DNA of 64,000 nucleotides from VRUE01 sp963770315. GTDB taxonomy: Bacteria > Actinomycetota > Thermoleophilia > Solirubrobacterales > 70-9. The notes beneath the pieces are model-generated. The model was not told the origin of the DNA, did not search any database, and saw only the letters and a list, made by a program, of their open reading frames with translations. The stretch covers positions 2,232,001 through 2,296,000 of the forward strand of contig CAVYPC010000002.1 of the NCBI GenBank assembly GCA_963770315.1. Reading direction: 5' to 3'. A program made the translations under genes and the position numbers. Below are positions 27,471 through 43,279 of this stretch, one piece after another. Positions within the stretch are counted from its first letter, which is position 1. Every line of letters starts with the position of its first letter.

Positions 27471-27812
27471 ATGGAGGGATTCTGGCCAATCTTCTTCTTG
27501 CTGGTCGTCCTGAAGATCCCGGTCTTCGGCGCGCTCTGGCTGGTCTGGTGGGCGAGTAAGGCGCCAGAGGCGGACGGTGCTGCCGAGGACAACGGCGAGG
27601 ACTTCAACCGCTGGCGACCGCAGCCGATCCGGCCCCGTGGCCCTCACCACTTGCCCGGAGGCAGTGCTGTCAGGAGGAGGCGGGGTGCCCCTCCTGGCCG
27701 CTGGGTTTTTCGCCGGGAGCCCGGGCTCTCTCGCCGAGCGATCAGGGCGAAAAACAGGACGCCGCTGGTCAGGAGGGGCACCCCGCCTCCTCCCGTCAAG
27801 CCGCCTGCCTAG
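27471..27812 (+). CDS. Small single-span membrane protein with repeat-derived C-terminus
   Basis: Starts MEGFWPIFFLLVVLKIPVFG and continues ALWLVWWASKAPE, one clear membrane span, then an acidic then basic short region to about residue 60. From about 27657 the reading frame continues through intergenic element copy C to 27812, giving a Pro/Arg-rich tail without family character. The tail overlaps the convergent monooxygenase gene by 17 nt. The N-terminal half looks real; the tail is probably acquired with the element. Confidence 0.5.
   Translation: MEGFWPIFFLLVVLKIPVFGALWLVWWASKAPEADGAAEDNGEDFNRWRPQPIRPRGPHHLPGGSAVRRRRGAPPGRWVFRREPGLSRRAIRAKNRTPLVRRGTPPPPVKPPA
27670..27796. repeat. Intergenic inverted-repeat element, copy C
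   Basis: Outer arms of about 28 bp pair almost perfectly (26 of 28); each arm is also a small hairpin around GGGGTGCCCC. Inside, GCTGGGTTTTTCGCC faces GGCGAAAAACAGGACGCC. Reverse-complemented, the core matches copy B: AGCGGCGTCCTNTTTTTCGC, CGAGAGA and GGCGAAAAACCCAGC. Sits at the ends of two convergent genes. Confidence 0.75.
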
Positions 27813-29118
27813 ATCGCTTTCTCTCGTGGCGGATCTCTCGTATGTACGGGTGGAAGTCAACCTCGATCGTGTGACGCTTGGAGCTTACGAAGCGCTTTTT
27901 TAGCCAGCGTTCGTAATCGACGATCTCCTCGCGCATCTCGGGTGCCGTGGGTAGAGCTGCCTTATCCGTGAGCAGGTCGGCTACCCATTCGGACTGGGCC
28001 TCAGCCAGCGGCATGATTGGGCCCAGGGGCTGGATGAAGCCGATGAAGTAGAGGCCGGGGTTCTCCGTGGAGACGACCCGTTTGTATAGCGGCATGCGGT
28101 TGTCGCGGGCGGCGAAGACCTTCTCGTCGAGGAAGGGGAATGAGATTTCGTAGCCGGTGCAGTAGACGACCAGGTCGATCTCCTCCTCGCTGCCGTCGGC
28201 GAAGCGCACGGTGCGGTCGCCGGTAAAGCGGTCGATGCTTGGCTTGGCCGCGATATCGCCGTGGCCGAGTCGCGGCAGCAGCTCCGAAGAGACGGTGGGA
28301 TGGGCCTCGAACAGCTTGTGGTCGGGCCTGGGAAGGCCGTAATCGGTCATCTCGCCGATCGACATCTTCAGCAGTCGCGAAGCGAAGAAACGCTGCACGG
28401 TCATCGGCAGGTAGCTCAGCGCCGGCGGCATCGATTCGTCGATCGGCTTGCCACCGAGGAACTTCGGCAGCACGTAGGCGCCGCGCCGCATCGCGAGGAA
28501 GGTCTTCTCGGCGATTCGCGACGCCTCGACCGCGACGTCGACGGCGGAGTTGCCGATTCCCAATACCAGCACCCGCTTGCCCTCCAGCACGTCGGACTCG
28601 CGGTAGTGGTGGACGTGCATCTGCTCGCCCTCGTACTCGTCGGCACCCGGGAAGGGCGGTTCGGGCCAGCGCGGCTTCCAGTGATGCCCGTTTGCCACCA
28701 GGACCGCGCGGTAGCGCTCGGTATGCTGGGTGCCGTCGGCGTCCTCGACGGTCACATCCCAGCCGCCATCGACAGGCTCAGCGGCGGCGACCTCGGTACG
28801 GAAGACGATCTTCTCGGCGAGGCCGAAGCGCTCGGCATAGTCGTCGAAGTATTTGGCGACCTGGTAGTGGCTGGGGTAGTCCGGATAGTCCTCCGGCATT
28901 GGAAAAGCCTTGTAGGACATGAGCTTGCGGGCACTGTTGATGTGCAGCGACCGATAAGCCGACGAAGTCCCGTTGTCGTTCTCATAGCGCCAGTTCCCAC
29001 CGATCATCGACCCCTTCTCGAAGCAGTCGAAAGGGATGCCGCGAGCGGCCAAGACCTGGCAAGCGGTCAGCCCCGACGAACCAGCTCCTATGATGCAGAC
29101 CTTCTCCACCTTGGCCAC
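27796..29118 (-). CDS. Flavin-containing monooxygenase (class B flavoprotein)
   Basis: NADPH- and FAD-dependent oxygenase of N, S or ketone substrates. The FAD motif IIGAGSSG is at residues 9-16, the NADPH motif LGIGNSA at 186-192, and a variant of the FMO identifying motif (FPGADEYEGEQMHVHHYRE) at 156-174. ATG motif VVYCTGYE near residue 325. The 440-aa length suits FMO. Substrate unknown. Lies between rpoC and the inverted rpsL block, so it is an insertion into the usual rpoC-rpsL gene order. Confidence 0.9.
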   Translation of the reverse strand: MAKVEKVCIIGAGSSGLTACQVLAARGIPFDCFEKGSMIGGNWRYENDNGTSSAYRSLHINSARKLMSYKAFPMPEDYPDYPSHYQVAKYFDDYAERFGLAEKIVFRTEVAAAEPVDGGWDVTVEDADGTQHTERYRAVLVANGHHWKPRWPEPPFPGADEYEGEQMHVHHYRESDVLEGKRVLVLGIGNSAVDVAVEASRIAEKTFLAMRRGAYVLPKFLGGKPIDESMPPALSYLPMTVQRFFASRLLKMSIGEMTDYGLPRPDHKLFEAHPTVSSELLPRLGHGDIAAKPSIDRFTGDRTVRFADGSEEEIDLVVYCTGYEISFPFLDEKVFAARDNRMPLYKRVVSTENPGLYFIGFIQPLGPIMPLAEAQSEWVADLLTDKAALPTAPEMREEIVDYERWLKKRFVSSKRHTIEVDFHPYIREIRHERKRSRQAA

Positions 29119-29151
29119 CCAGCCAATCTATCCAAGAGCCCTGCCGCCCGC

Positions 29152-29195
29152 GATTGCAGCTTTGTCCCCACCATAGGGTGGAAAAAGCTGCAATC
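29152..29195. repeat. Perfect 12-bp inverted repeat upstream of the monooxygenase
   Basis: GATTGCAGCTTT at 29152-29163 pairs with AAAGCTGCAATC at 29184-29195, with a second inner stem CCACC/GGTGG. It begins 34 nt upstream of the monooxygenase start and could be an operator or a leader hairpin. Confidence 0.55.
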
Positions 29196-29238
29196 GAGGT
29201 GGGTCGAGGCAAGGCAGCTAAGCGAAGGGCAGATGGGT

Positions 29239-29344
29239 GAGGGGGGCGCGGGTGCCCCTTCGTCGGAACTTGTGAGCCGCGGGACCTCTATCCCATCGGC
29301 AGGTGTGGGCGCGGGTTCCGCCGAAGGGGCACCCGCGCCCCCTC
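29239..29344. repeat. Large hairpin element D between rpoC and the monooxygenase
   Basis: About 30-bp arms (29239-29269 and 29315-29344) differ by one mismatch and one extra G; they enclose a 45-nt loop. The right arm abuts the rpoC stop codon. Arms contain GGGTGCCCC like copy C, but the core is different. It may end transcription of rpoBC; no U-run is present. Confidence 0.65.
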
Positions 29345-36978
<7,634 letters not shown>

Positions 36979-37060
36979 AGTCGGCGACTCCTCAGACGGT
37001 CAGAGGGACGTGGATACAGCGCAGATATGGGCAAGGGGAGACAACAGGCGCGCGACCACG

Positions 37061-37115
37061 AAAAATAACACACGGCCGCGCTCGGCCGCTGGATCGGCTC
37101 CCTGCCGGCGATCCA
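37061..37115 (-). terminator. rplL-rpoB intergenic attenuator-like tandem hairpins
   Basis: Read on the minus strand: a TGGATCG/CGATCCA stem (7 bp, 12-nt loop), then CGGCCG-AGCG-CGGCCG, then TGTGTTATTTTT. The second stem followed by a U-rich run fits an intrinsic terminator that would reduce rpoBC relative to rplJL, as known for E. coli between rplL and rpoB. Confidence 0.55.
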
Positions 37116-37133
37116 TTCGCGGTCGGTGCAGCT

Positions 37134-37529
37134 TTATTTCAACTCGACAGTCGCTCCTGCCTCCTCCAATTCTCCCTTGATCTTCTCGGCTTCGTCGCGC
37201 TCGATGCCCTCTTTGATCGCTTTCGGGGCCTCGTCGACGATCGCCTTGGCCTCTTTCAGGCCGAGCCCGGTCGCGGCGCGGACCACCTTGATCACCGGCA
37301 CTTTCTGGCCGCCGACCTCGGTCAGCACCACGTCGACCGTGGAGGACTCTTCGGCACCGCCATCGCCATCGCCCGCCGGGGCGCCGGCGGCTGCCGGGGC
37401 GGCTGCGGCGACCGCGGTCGCGGAAACGCCGAACTCCTCCTCGAGCGCTTTGATCCGCTCGGAGAGCTCGAGCACCGAGATGCCTTTCAGCTCCTCGATC
37501 CAATCCTCAGTTTTGACTTTGGTTGCCAT
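37134..37529 (-). CDS. rplL: 50S ribosomal protein L7/L12
   Basis: Stalk protein that recruits translation GTPases. The 131 aa have the N-terminal dimerisation helix, an Ala/Gly-rich hinge (AAAAPAAAGAPAGDGDGGAEE), and the C-terminal domain KVPVIKVVRAATGLGLKEAK. ATG overlaps the rplJ stop in TAATG, supporting coupling. Confidence 0.98.
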   Translation of the reverse strand: MATKVKTEDWIEELKGISVLELSERIKALEEEFGVSATAVAAAAPAAAGAPAGDGDGGAEESSTVDVVLTEVGGQKVPVIKVVRAATGLGLKEAKAIVDEAPKAIKEGIERDEAEKIKGELEEAGATVELK

Positions 37530-38200
37530 TACTCCTCTTCCTTGCTTTCGTCGTCAGTTTCAGAAGTCTCGTTTTCCTCAGACCCGTTGTCCGCGGGTCC
37601 CTCGTCAGCTGAATCGCCTGGGGTACCAGCGGGCTCTTCCTCGACTGGCGCAACCTCGGGCTCAGCTGCAGGAGCCTCGCCGGTGACCAGTCCTTTCTCA
37701 GCGATTTGGCCCAGCTGAAGGGCAAGCCCCTGAATCATGGAACCCAAGCCCCGAACCAGGCCGGTGAGTGGGCTGGCGATGACGCCGGCCAGCTGACCGT
37801 TGAGCACTTCGCGGGCCGGCAGGCGCGCTATCGACTTGAACTTTTCCTCGTCGAGCGCGAGGTCGGCCATGAAGCCGCCCTTGAAGGTGAGGACTTCGTG
37901 CTCTTTGTTGAAGGTCGAGATCGCCTTGGCGGCCTGGGCGGTGTCGCCGCGGACGAAGGTCAGCGCGGTCGGGCCCTGCAGCAGCTCCGCGAGACGAGCC
38001 TCGCCGACCTGCTCGGCCGCCCGTTTGGTGAGGCGGTTCTTGACGACCCGGAAGCTGGCGTCGGCCTCGCGCAGCTTGCCGCGCAGTTCAGCCGCCTGCG
38101 GGACGCTGATGCCGCGATAGTCGACCGCGAAGATCGCTTCGGCGCCCTCGATCTGGGCGGCGATCTCCTCGATGGCTTGTGCCTTTTCGTCTCGGTTCAT
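37529..38200 (-). CDS. rplJ: 50S ribosomal protein L10 with acidic C-terminal tail
   Basis: Stalk base binding L7/L12. Core residues 1-175 are normal (EIAAQIEGAEAIFAVDYRGI; FRVVKNRLTKRA; GVIASPLTGLVRGL). Residues 176-223 are a Glu/Pro/Ser/Asp-rich acidic tail ending ETDDESKEEE, giving 223 aa against about 170 usual. Only 68 nt separate it from rplA, so there is little space for a classical L10 leader. Confidence 0.97.
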   Translation of the reverse strand: MNRDEKAQAIEEIAAQIEGAEAIFAVDYRGISVPQAAELRGKLREADASFRVVKNRLTKRAAEQVGEARLAELLQGPTALTFVRGDTAQAAKAISTFNKEHEVLTFKGGFMADLALDEEKFKSIARLPAREVLNGQLAGVIASPLTGLVRGLGSMIQGLALQLGQIAEKGLVTGEAPAAEPEVAPVEEEPAGTPGDSADEGPADNGSEENETSETDDESKEEE

Positions 38201-38268
38201 TGGTTCGCCTGCACCGGGCTTCTGGGCTTGGCCCCGCCGGTGGTCTAGGGGTCGCGCGGCGGGGGAGT

Positions 38269-39003
38269 CTACGCGGTCGCCGGCTCCGCTGCCGACTCGG
38301 CGGCCACCTCGCGCTCGCCGGTCTTGCCGGCGTCGATCCGGATGCCCGGGCCCATCGTCGTCGTCAGCGTCGCCGAGAGGATGTATTTGCCCTTCGATGA
38401 AGACGGTTTGGCGCGAACGACCTCGTCGATCACCGCGAGGCAGTTGTCGAGCAGCTTCTGCGCGTCGAAGCTGGCCTTGCCGATCGCCAGGTGGATGATC
38501 GCCTGGCGGTCGGTGCGGTACTCGATCTTGCCCGACTTGGACTCGGTCACGGCCTTCTCGATGTCGTCGGTGACCGTGCCCACCTTTGGGTTGGGCATCT
38601 TGCCCTGCGGCCCGAGCACGCGGCCGAGCTGGCCGACCGTTTTCATCATGTCGGGGGTGGAGATCGCGACGTCGAAGTCGGTCCAGCCCTCCTGGACTTT
38701 CTCGACCAGATCCTGGCCGCCGACGAAATCGGCGCCTGCCGTCTCCGCGTCGCGGGCCTGCTGGCCCTGGGCGAAGACCGCGATCGTCACGTCTTTGCCG
38801 AGGCCGTGGGGCAGGGCGAGGGTACCGCGCAGCTGCTCCTCGGCGTGGCGGACGTTGACGCCGAGCCGCAGGTGCAGCTCCACCGTCTCGTCGAAGCCGG
38901 CGCTGGCGGTCTCCTTGATCAGCGAGATCGCCTCGGCCGGCGGGTATTCCCGCTCGCGCTGGACCTTGCCGAGCTGTTTGCGGTAGCGCTTGCCGTGGGC
39001 CAT
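38269..39003 (-). CDS. rplA: 50S ribosomal protein L1
   Basis: L1 stalk protein at the E site and, in E. coli, autogenous repressor of the L11 operon. The 244 aa start MAHGKRYRKQLGKVQREREY and include TPDMMKTVGQLGRVLGPQGKMPNPK in two halves of the conserved region. Two nt after rplK. Confidence 0.98.
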   Translation of the reverse strand: MAHGKRYRKQLGKVQREREYPPAEAISLIKETASAGFDETVELHLRLGVNVRHAEEQLRGTLALPHGLGKDVTIAVFAQGQQARDAETAGADFVGGQDLVEKVQEGWTDFDVAISTPDMMKTVGQLGRVLGPQGKMPNPKVGTVTDDIEKAVTESKSGKIEYRTDRQAIIHLAIGKASFDAQKLLDNCLAVIDEVVRAKPSSSKGKYILSATLTTTMGPGIRIDAGKTGEREVAAESAAEPATA

Positions 39004-39005
39004 GG

Positions 39006-39428
39006 CTATTTGACGTCCACGCCCATCGAGCGGGCGGTGCCGGCGATGATCTTCGAGGCGGCATCGAGGTCGTTGGCGTTGAGGTCGGGCATCTTGCGCT
39101 CGGCGATCTGGCGGACCTGGTCCATCGAGATCGTGCCGACTTTGTTCACGTGCGGCTCGCCCGAGCCCTTTTTGATGCCGATCGCCTCGCGGATCAGCAC
39201 GGCGGCGGGCGGCGTCTTGGTGATGAAGCTGAAGGAGCGATCCTCATAGACGGTGATCTCGACCGGGATGATCGTGCCGCCCTCGCTCTGCGTCTGGGCG
39301 TTGAAGGCTTTGCAGAACTCCATGATGTTGACGCCGTGCTGACCCAGCGCGGGACCGACCGGCGGCGCCGGGTTGGCGTTGCCTGCCTGGATCTGCAGCT
39401 TGATGAGGGTGAGGACTTTTTTCGCCAT
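39006..39428 (-). CDS. rplK: 50S ribosomal protein L11
   Basis: GTPase-centre protein binding 23S rRNA, needed for the stringent response. The 140 aa contain the Gln/Pro-rich QAGNANPAPPVGPALGQHGV segment and C-terminal RNA-binding domain (LDAASKIIAGTARSMGVDV). Confidence 0.98.
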   Translation of the reverse strand: MAKKVLTLIKLQIQAGNANPAPPVGPALGQHGVNIMEFCKAFNAQTQSEGGTIIPVEITVYEDRSFSFITKTPPAAVLIREAIGIKKGSGEPHVNKVGTISMDQVRQIAERKMPDLNANDLDAASKIIAGTARSMGVDVK

Positions 39429-39455
39429 TGGGATCGGGGAGCGTAGCGGGCCGGG

Positions 39456-39980
39456 CTAGATCTTCTTGACTTGGTCGTAATTGACCTCGACCGGCGTCTC
39501 GCGGCCGAAGATCGAGACCAGCACCTTGAGTTTGGCGGCGTCCTCGTTGATCTCGGCGATCTCACCGGAGAAGTCGGAGAGCGGGCCGGAGATGACCTTG
39601 ACCGACTCGCCGATCGAGAACTGCGCCTGGGTGCGGGGGCGCTCGGCGGTCTCGCGGTGCAGCAGGCGGTCGACCTCCGGTTTGGAGAGCGGCACCGGCT
39701 TGTTGCGGGAGCCGACGAAGCCGGTCACCCCGGGGGTGTTCTTGACCAGTCCCCAGGCGTCGTCGGTCATCTCCATGTTGACCAGGACGTAGCCGGGCAT
39801 CGTCCGTTTCTCCTTCGGTTCTTTCTGGCCTTCTTTGTTGACCTCCATCACCTGCTCGGTCGGCACCACGACCTGGCGCACGTTGCGGTTCTGGGCCATC
39901 GTCTGCACCCGGTGCTCGAGGTTGTGCTTGACCTTGTTCTCGTGCCCGGAGTAGGTGTTGATCACGTACCAGCGATACAT
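39456..39980 (-). CDS. nusG: Transcription termination/antitermination factor NusG
   Basis: Couples RNA polymerase to Rho or the ribosome. The 174 aa begin MYRWYVINTYSGHENKVKHN (NGN domain) and have the C-terminal KOW domain (IGESVKVISGPLSDFSGEIA). Between secE and rplK, the conserved arrangement. Confidence 0.98.
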   Translation of the reverse strand: MYRWYVINTYSGHENKVKHNLEHRVQTMAQNRNVRQVVVPTEQVMEVNKEGQKEPKEKRTMPGYVLVNMEMTDDAWGLVKNTPGVTGFVGSRNKPVPLSKPEVDRLLHRETAERPRTQAQFSIGESVKVISGPLSDFSGEIAEINEDAAKLKVLVSIFGRETPVEVNYDQVKKI

Positions 39981-40009
39981 CTAGAGGTCGCCTTTGTCTT
40001 GGGATCCCG

Positions 40010-40534
40010 CTAAAGGATCTGCTTGATGAGGAAGCTGAAGGCGCTGTCGAGAGCGCCGAGATAGGTGGCGGCGACGGCGACGAAGATGATCGTCACGGCG
40101 GTCGCCTGCACGAGGGTTTCGCGATCCGGCCACTGGACTTTGCGCAGCTCTGCCCAGCAGGAGACCAGGAAGCCGATGACGCCGCCGCGCTGGCGCTTCT
40201 CCGCCTGCGCCTGTTTCTGGCGCTTGGAGAGCTGCTCGCGCTCGCGGCGCTTCTGCTCCTCGCGCTTGCGCTTCTCGGCCTGCTTGGCCTCCTTCGCGTC
40301 GGCGCGGCGCAGGCTGCGGGGCTTGGGCGCGTCCGGGGTCTCGAGCTCGGCTTCGGAGGCGCCGGCCGCGATCCCAGCCTCTACCGCCTCGATCTCGGCG
40401 ATGTCGCCCGAGACCGGGACCTGGGTGTCGTGCTGGGCCCGCGAGTCGGACTTGCGGCTATCGCCGGAGCGTTTCTGCTCTTCGGCTTCGCGGGCGCGGC
40501 GCTCGGCCTTGCGCTGTGCGCGGGTTTTGGCCAT
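40010..40534 (-). CDS. secE: Preprotein translocase subunit SecE with long N-terminal extension
   Basis: SecE clamps SecY. The last about 60 residues are the family core: an amphipathic helix (LVSCWAELRKVQWPDRET) and one membrane span (ATAVTIIFVAVAATYLGAL). The first about 110 residues are charged, with Arg/Lys/Glu and Ala-rich stretches, an extension longer than usual for the short single-span SecE. Precedes nusG by 29 nt. Confidence 0.95.
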   Translation of the reverse strand: MAKTRAQRKAERRAREAEEQKRSGDSRKSDSRAQHDTQVPVSGDIAEIEAVEAGIAAGASEAELETPDAPKPRSLRRADAKEAKQAEKRKREEQKRREREQLSKRQKQAQAEKRQRGGVIGFLVSCWAELRKVQWPDRETLVQATAVTIIFVAVAATYLGALDSAFSFLIKQIL

Positions 40535-40540
40535 CGCCCT

Positions 40541-40705
40541 CTACCGCGTCTCCTTGTGCGGAGTGTGGTGACCGCACCAGCGGCAGTACTTGCGCAGCTC
40601 GACGCGGTCCGGCGAGTTTCGCCGCGACTTGTTGGTCTGGTAGTTGCGCCGCTTGCAGTCTTCGCAAGCCAGCGTCACCGCGATGCGGACATCTCCGCGT
40701 GCCAT
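40541..40705 (-). CDS. rpmG: 50S ribosomal protein L33
   Basis: A 54-aa zinc-binding L33: MARGDVRIAVTLACEDCKRR then YCRWCGHHTPHKETR, with CxxC pairs. It is 6 nt upstream of secE, the normal place; no tRNA-Trp gene is seen beside it. The longer frame upstream has no family character. The 112 nt between this start and 40818 hold nothing I recognise. Confidence 0.96.
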   Translation of the reverse strand: MARGDVRIAVTLACEDCKRRNYQTNKSRRNSPDRVELRKYCRWCGHHTPHKETR

Positions 40706-40817
40706 GTTCTCCTCGTTGCCTAACGACGCCGTTACAAGAGAAAACCCCGGGCCGAGGCGCGAGGCTGGGCTGAAGGATAGCGCCAAGCGGGCCGCGGGTG
40801 CGGCGCCCCCGAGCTGG

Positions 40818-41961
40818 CTAGAGGCCGAGCGTTTTGGCGATGATCGTGCGCTGGATCTCGGAGGTGCCGCCGTAGATGGTCGAGACCATCGTCGTGCGCA
40901 CGAGGCGCTCCATGTCGTACTCGGAGGAGTAGCCGTAGCCGCCCATCAGCTGCATCCCCTCGACCGCGATCCGTTTGGCGACCTCGGTCACATGCAGCTT
41001 CACCATCGAGGCCTCGCGAGGCAACATCCGGCTGGGGTCCTCGTCGGTCAGGCTGGCAACCCAGCGGGTCATCAGGCGGGCCGACTTCGAGCTCGGTCGC
41101 CATATCGGCGAGCCGGTGCTGGAGCGCCTGGAAGGAGCCGATCGGGCGGCCGAACTGCTTGCGCTCCTTGACGTAGGCGAGGGCATCGTCGAAGGCGCGC
41201 TGGGCGATGCCGAGCATCGTCGCGGCGAGGATCAGCCGCTCGACGTTGAGCCCGGCCATCAGCTGCGTCCAGGCCTGGTCGACCTGACCGAGCAGGGCGT
41301 CGGCGGGGGCCTCGACGTCGGTCAGGTAGAGGGTGTTGGTCTCGGTGCCCCCCATCGTCTTGATCGGGACGATCTCCAGGCCCGCCGTCTCGCGCGGCAG
41401 CCAGATCATCGAGAGCCCGTCGTGCTTGGACTCGCCCTTGGTGGTGCGGCAGACGATCAGGATGTGGTCGGCGATGTGGGCGTTGGAGATGAAGACCTTC
41501 TGCCCGTTGAGGACGAAGCCACCGTCGACCTGCTCGGCCGAGGTGGTGAGAGCACCGACGTCGGAGCCGGCCTCGGGCTCGGTCATCGCGATCGCCTCGA
41601 CCGCGCCGCCGGCGATGCCGCCGAGGATCTCCCGCTTCTGCTCGTCGGTGCCGAAGCGCTGGGTGGCGCCGGCGACGATCAGCGTCGTCGCGTAGCCGCC
41701 GATCGGCGCCAGCCCGCGCGAGGTCTCCTCCATGAAGAGGCAGGCGTCGAGCATCGAGCCGGCCGAGCCGCCGTACTCCTCCGGGATCGTCACCCCGAGC
41801 CAGCCCAGCTCCGCCATCTGCTTATAGAGAGCGGGGTTGTGGTGCAGCTCGTAGCCGTCGGTGAGCTGCTCGCGCTGCTCCTGCGTCCCGCACTCGCGCG
41901 CGCAGAAGTCGCGGATCGCGGCGACGAAGTCCTCCTGCTCGTGGGTCAGGGAGAAGTCCAC
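40818..41961 (-). pseudogene. Acyl-CoA dehydrogenase interrupted by one frameshift
   Basis: Flavoenzyme of fatty-acid-type beta-oxidation. The N-terminal three quarters (41961 to about 41085) read MDFSLTHEQEDFVAAIRDFC through AMTEPEAGSDVGAL and the FISNAHIADHILIVCRT region, to RLADMATELEV. Then the family sequence continues in another frame from about 41084 (SARLMTRWVASLTDEDPSRM) to YGGTSEIQRTIIAKTLGL, the conserved end. One extra base near 41085 explains the shift. Either a recent pseudogene or a base-calling error. Full length if repaired would be about 381 aa. Confidence 0.88.
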
Positions 41962-41995
41962 TGGGGCGGCAGGCTACCGGCCAAAGGCGGGAGCA

Positions 41996-43265
41996 TGTTT
42001 TCTGTTGGTTCATGCCCTGGCCCGTCATCGCGGCGTCTTCTTCCAGGCCGACGAGCAGAACGAGCGCGCCCACCTCGACCTTCTCGCCCGTGAGGTAGCG
42101 CGCCTGTTGGGGGCCACAGGTACCGCTGCGCTTCGATTCATGGGATCAGGCTCTGGAGACGATCGGCGAGCTTGCTCGAGAGAAGCCGCTTGCCATCGTC
42201 CTCGACGAGTTCCAGTGGCTGAAGGCGGCGCAGCCGTCCTTGGACTCGATCGTCCAGCGGCACTGGGATCGCTGGCAGCGCGAAGGGACCGGCGTGACGC
42301 TGGTCCTCAGCGGGAGCGCCCTGCGGTTGATGGAGGGGCTGCTGGAGCCGGGCGCGCCGCTGTACGGGCGTGCCGATTACCGACCGCTGCTGGAGCCCCT
42401 TGACTACCGCGACGCGTCTCTGTTCGCACCGAGCCTCGGCCCCGAATCGAGGCTGCGCCGCTACGCCGTCCTTGGCGGCACGCCGCAGTACCAGGTCTGG
42501 GCAGAGTCGGGTGACCTTCCCGAGCTGGTCGCCGAGCGCATCCTCCAGAAAGGCGAATCCCTGTACGAGGAGCCGCTGCACCTCCTCCGCGAGGAGCAGG
42601 AGATCCGAGACCCAGCCACTTATTTCGCCGTGGTCCGCGCGATCGCCAATGGAAGCACCCGACTTGGGGAGATTTCCAGCGCGTCACAGATCTCGACGCC
42701 GAACCTGGCCAAGATGCTGAGCCGGCTGGAGGCGCTGGGCTATCTCGAAGCCCGTACACCCCTCACCCCCAAAGGACCCGAGGCGAGGCGCTCCAGCTAT
42801 CGCCTCGCCGACCCCTTCTTTCGCTTCTGGTTCCGCTTCGTCTTCCCCAACCGCAGTCTCCTGGAGCGGGGACGGGTCAAGGAGGTGCTGCGAATCGTCG
42901 AACGCGATATGGACACCTACATGGGCTTGGCGTTCGAGGATTGCTGCCGTGAGTGGGTCGGTCGCTACGCAGGCGAGACTCTGCCCGCATCCCAGCAGCT
43001 CGGCAGCTGGTGGTCGCGAAACAGGCAGACCGAGATCGACGTGGTCGGGACCTCCCGCGGCCGCTACGACCTCCTGGCCTCTTGCAAGTGGGCTAAGTCG
43101 GCCCCCACCTCCACTCTCGAGCAACTACTCCGGCAGCGCGATTCTCTGCCCAAGGCAGGTTCGGCCAAACTCGCGATCTTCGCCCGGGGCTTTTCGCCTG
43201 GGCTCGAACAACGGGCGAAGGAAGAGGGCGTCTGGCTGGTTGGAATGGATCGGCTCTTCGCCTAG
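41996..43265 (+). pseudogene. AAA-type ATPase (archaeal-ATPase-like with DUF234 C-terminus), truncated and frameshifted
   Basis: Family sequence starts abruptly at HALARHRGVFFQADEQNERA (about 42014) without the P-loop that should precede it by about 40 residues. A frame change near 42119 then leads into RFDSWDQALETIGELA and the Walker B DEFQWL. From 42240 a 341-codon open frame encodes the remainder, ending with the FFRFWFRFVFPNRS region and the nuclease-like C-terminal domain (SWWSRNRQTEIDVVG). Loss of Walker A plus the frame change indicate a dead gene. Confidence 0.75.
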
Positions 43266-43279
43266 CGGAGGGCCGCGGG

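Noticed and set aside
40706..40817. tRNA-Trp expected near rpmG-secE
   Set aside because: No cloverleaf could be formed in the short gap; the only tRNA found in the window is at 43956-44028.
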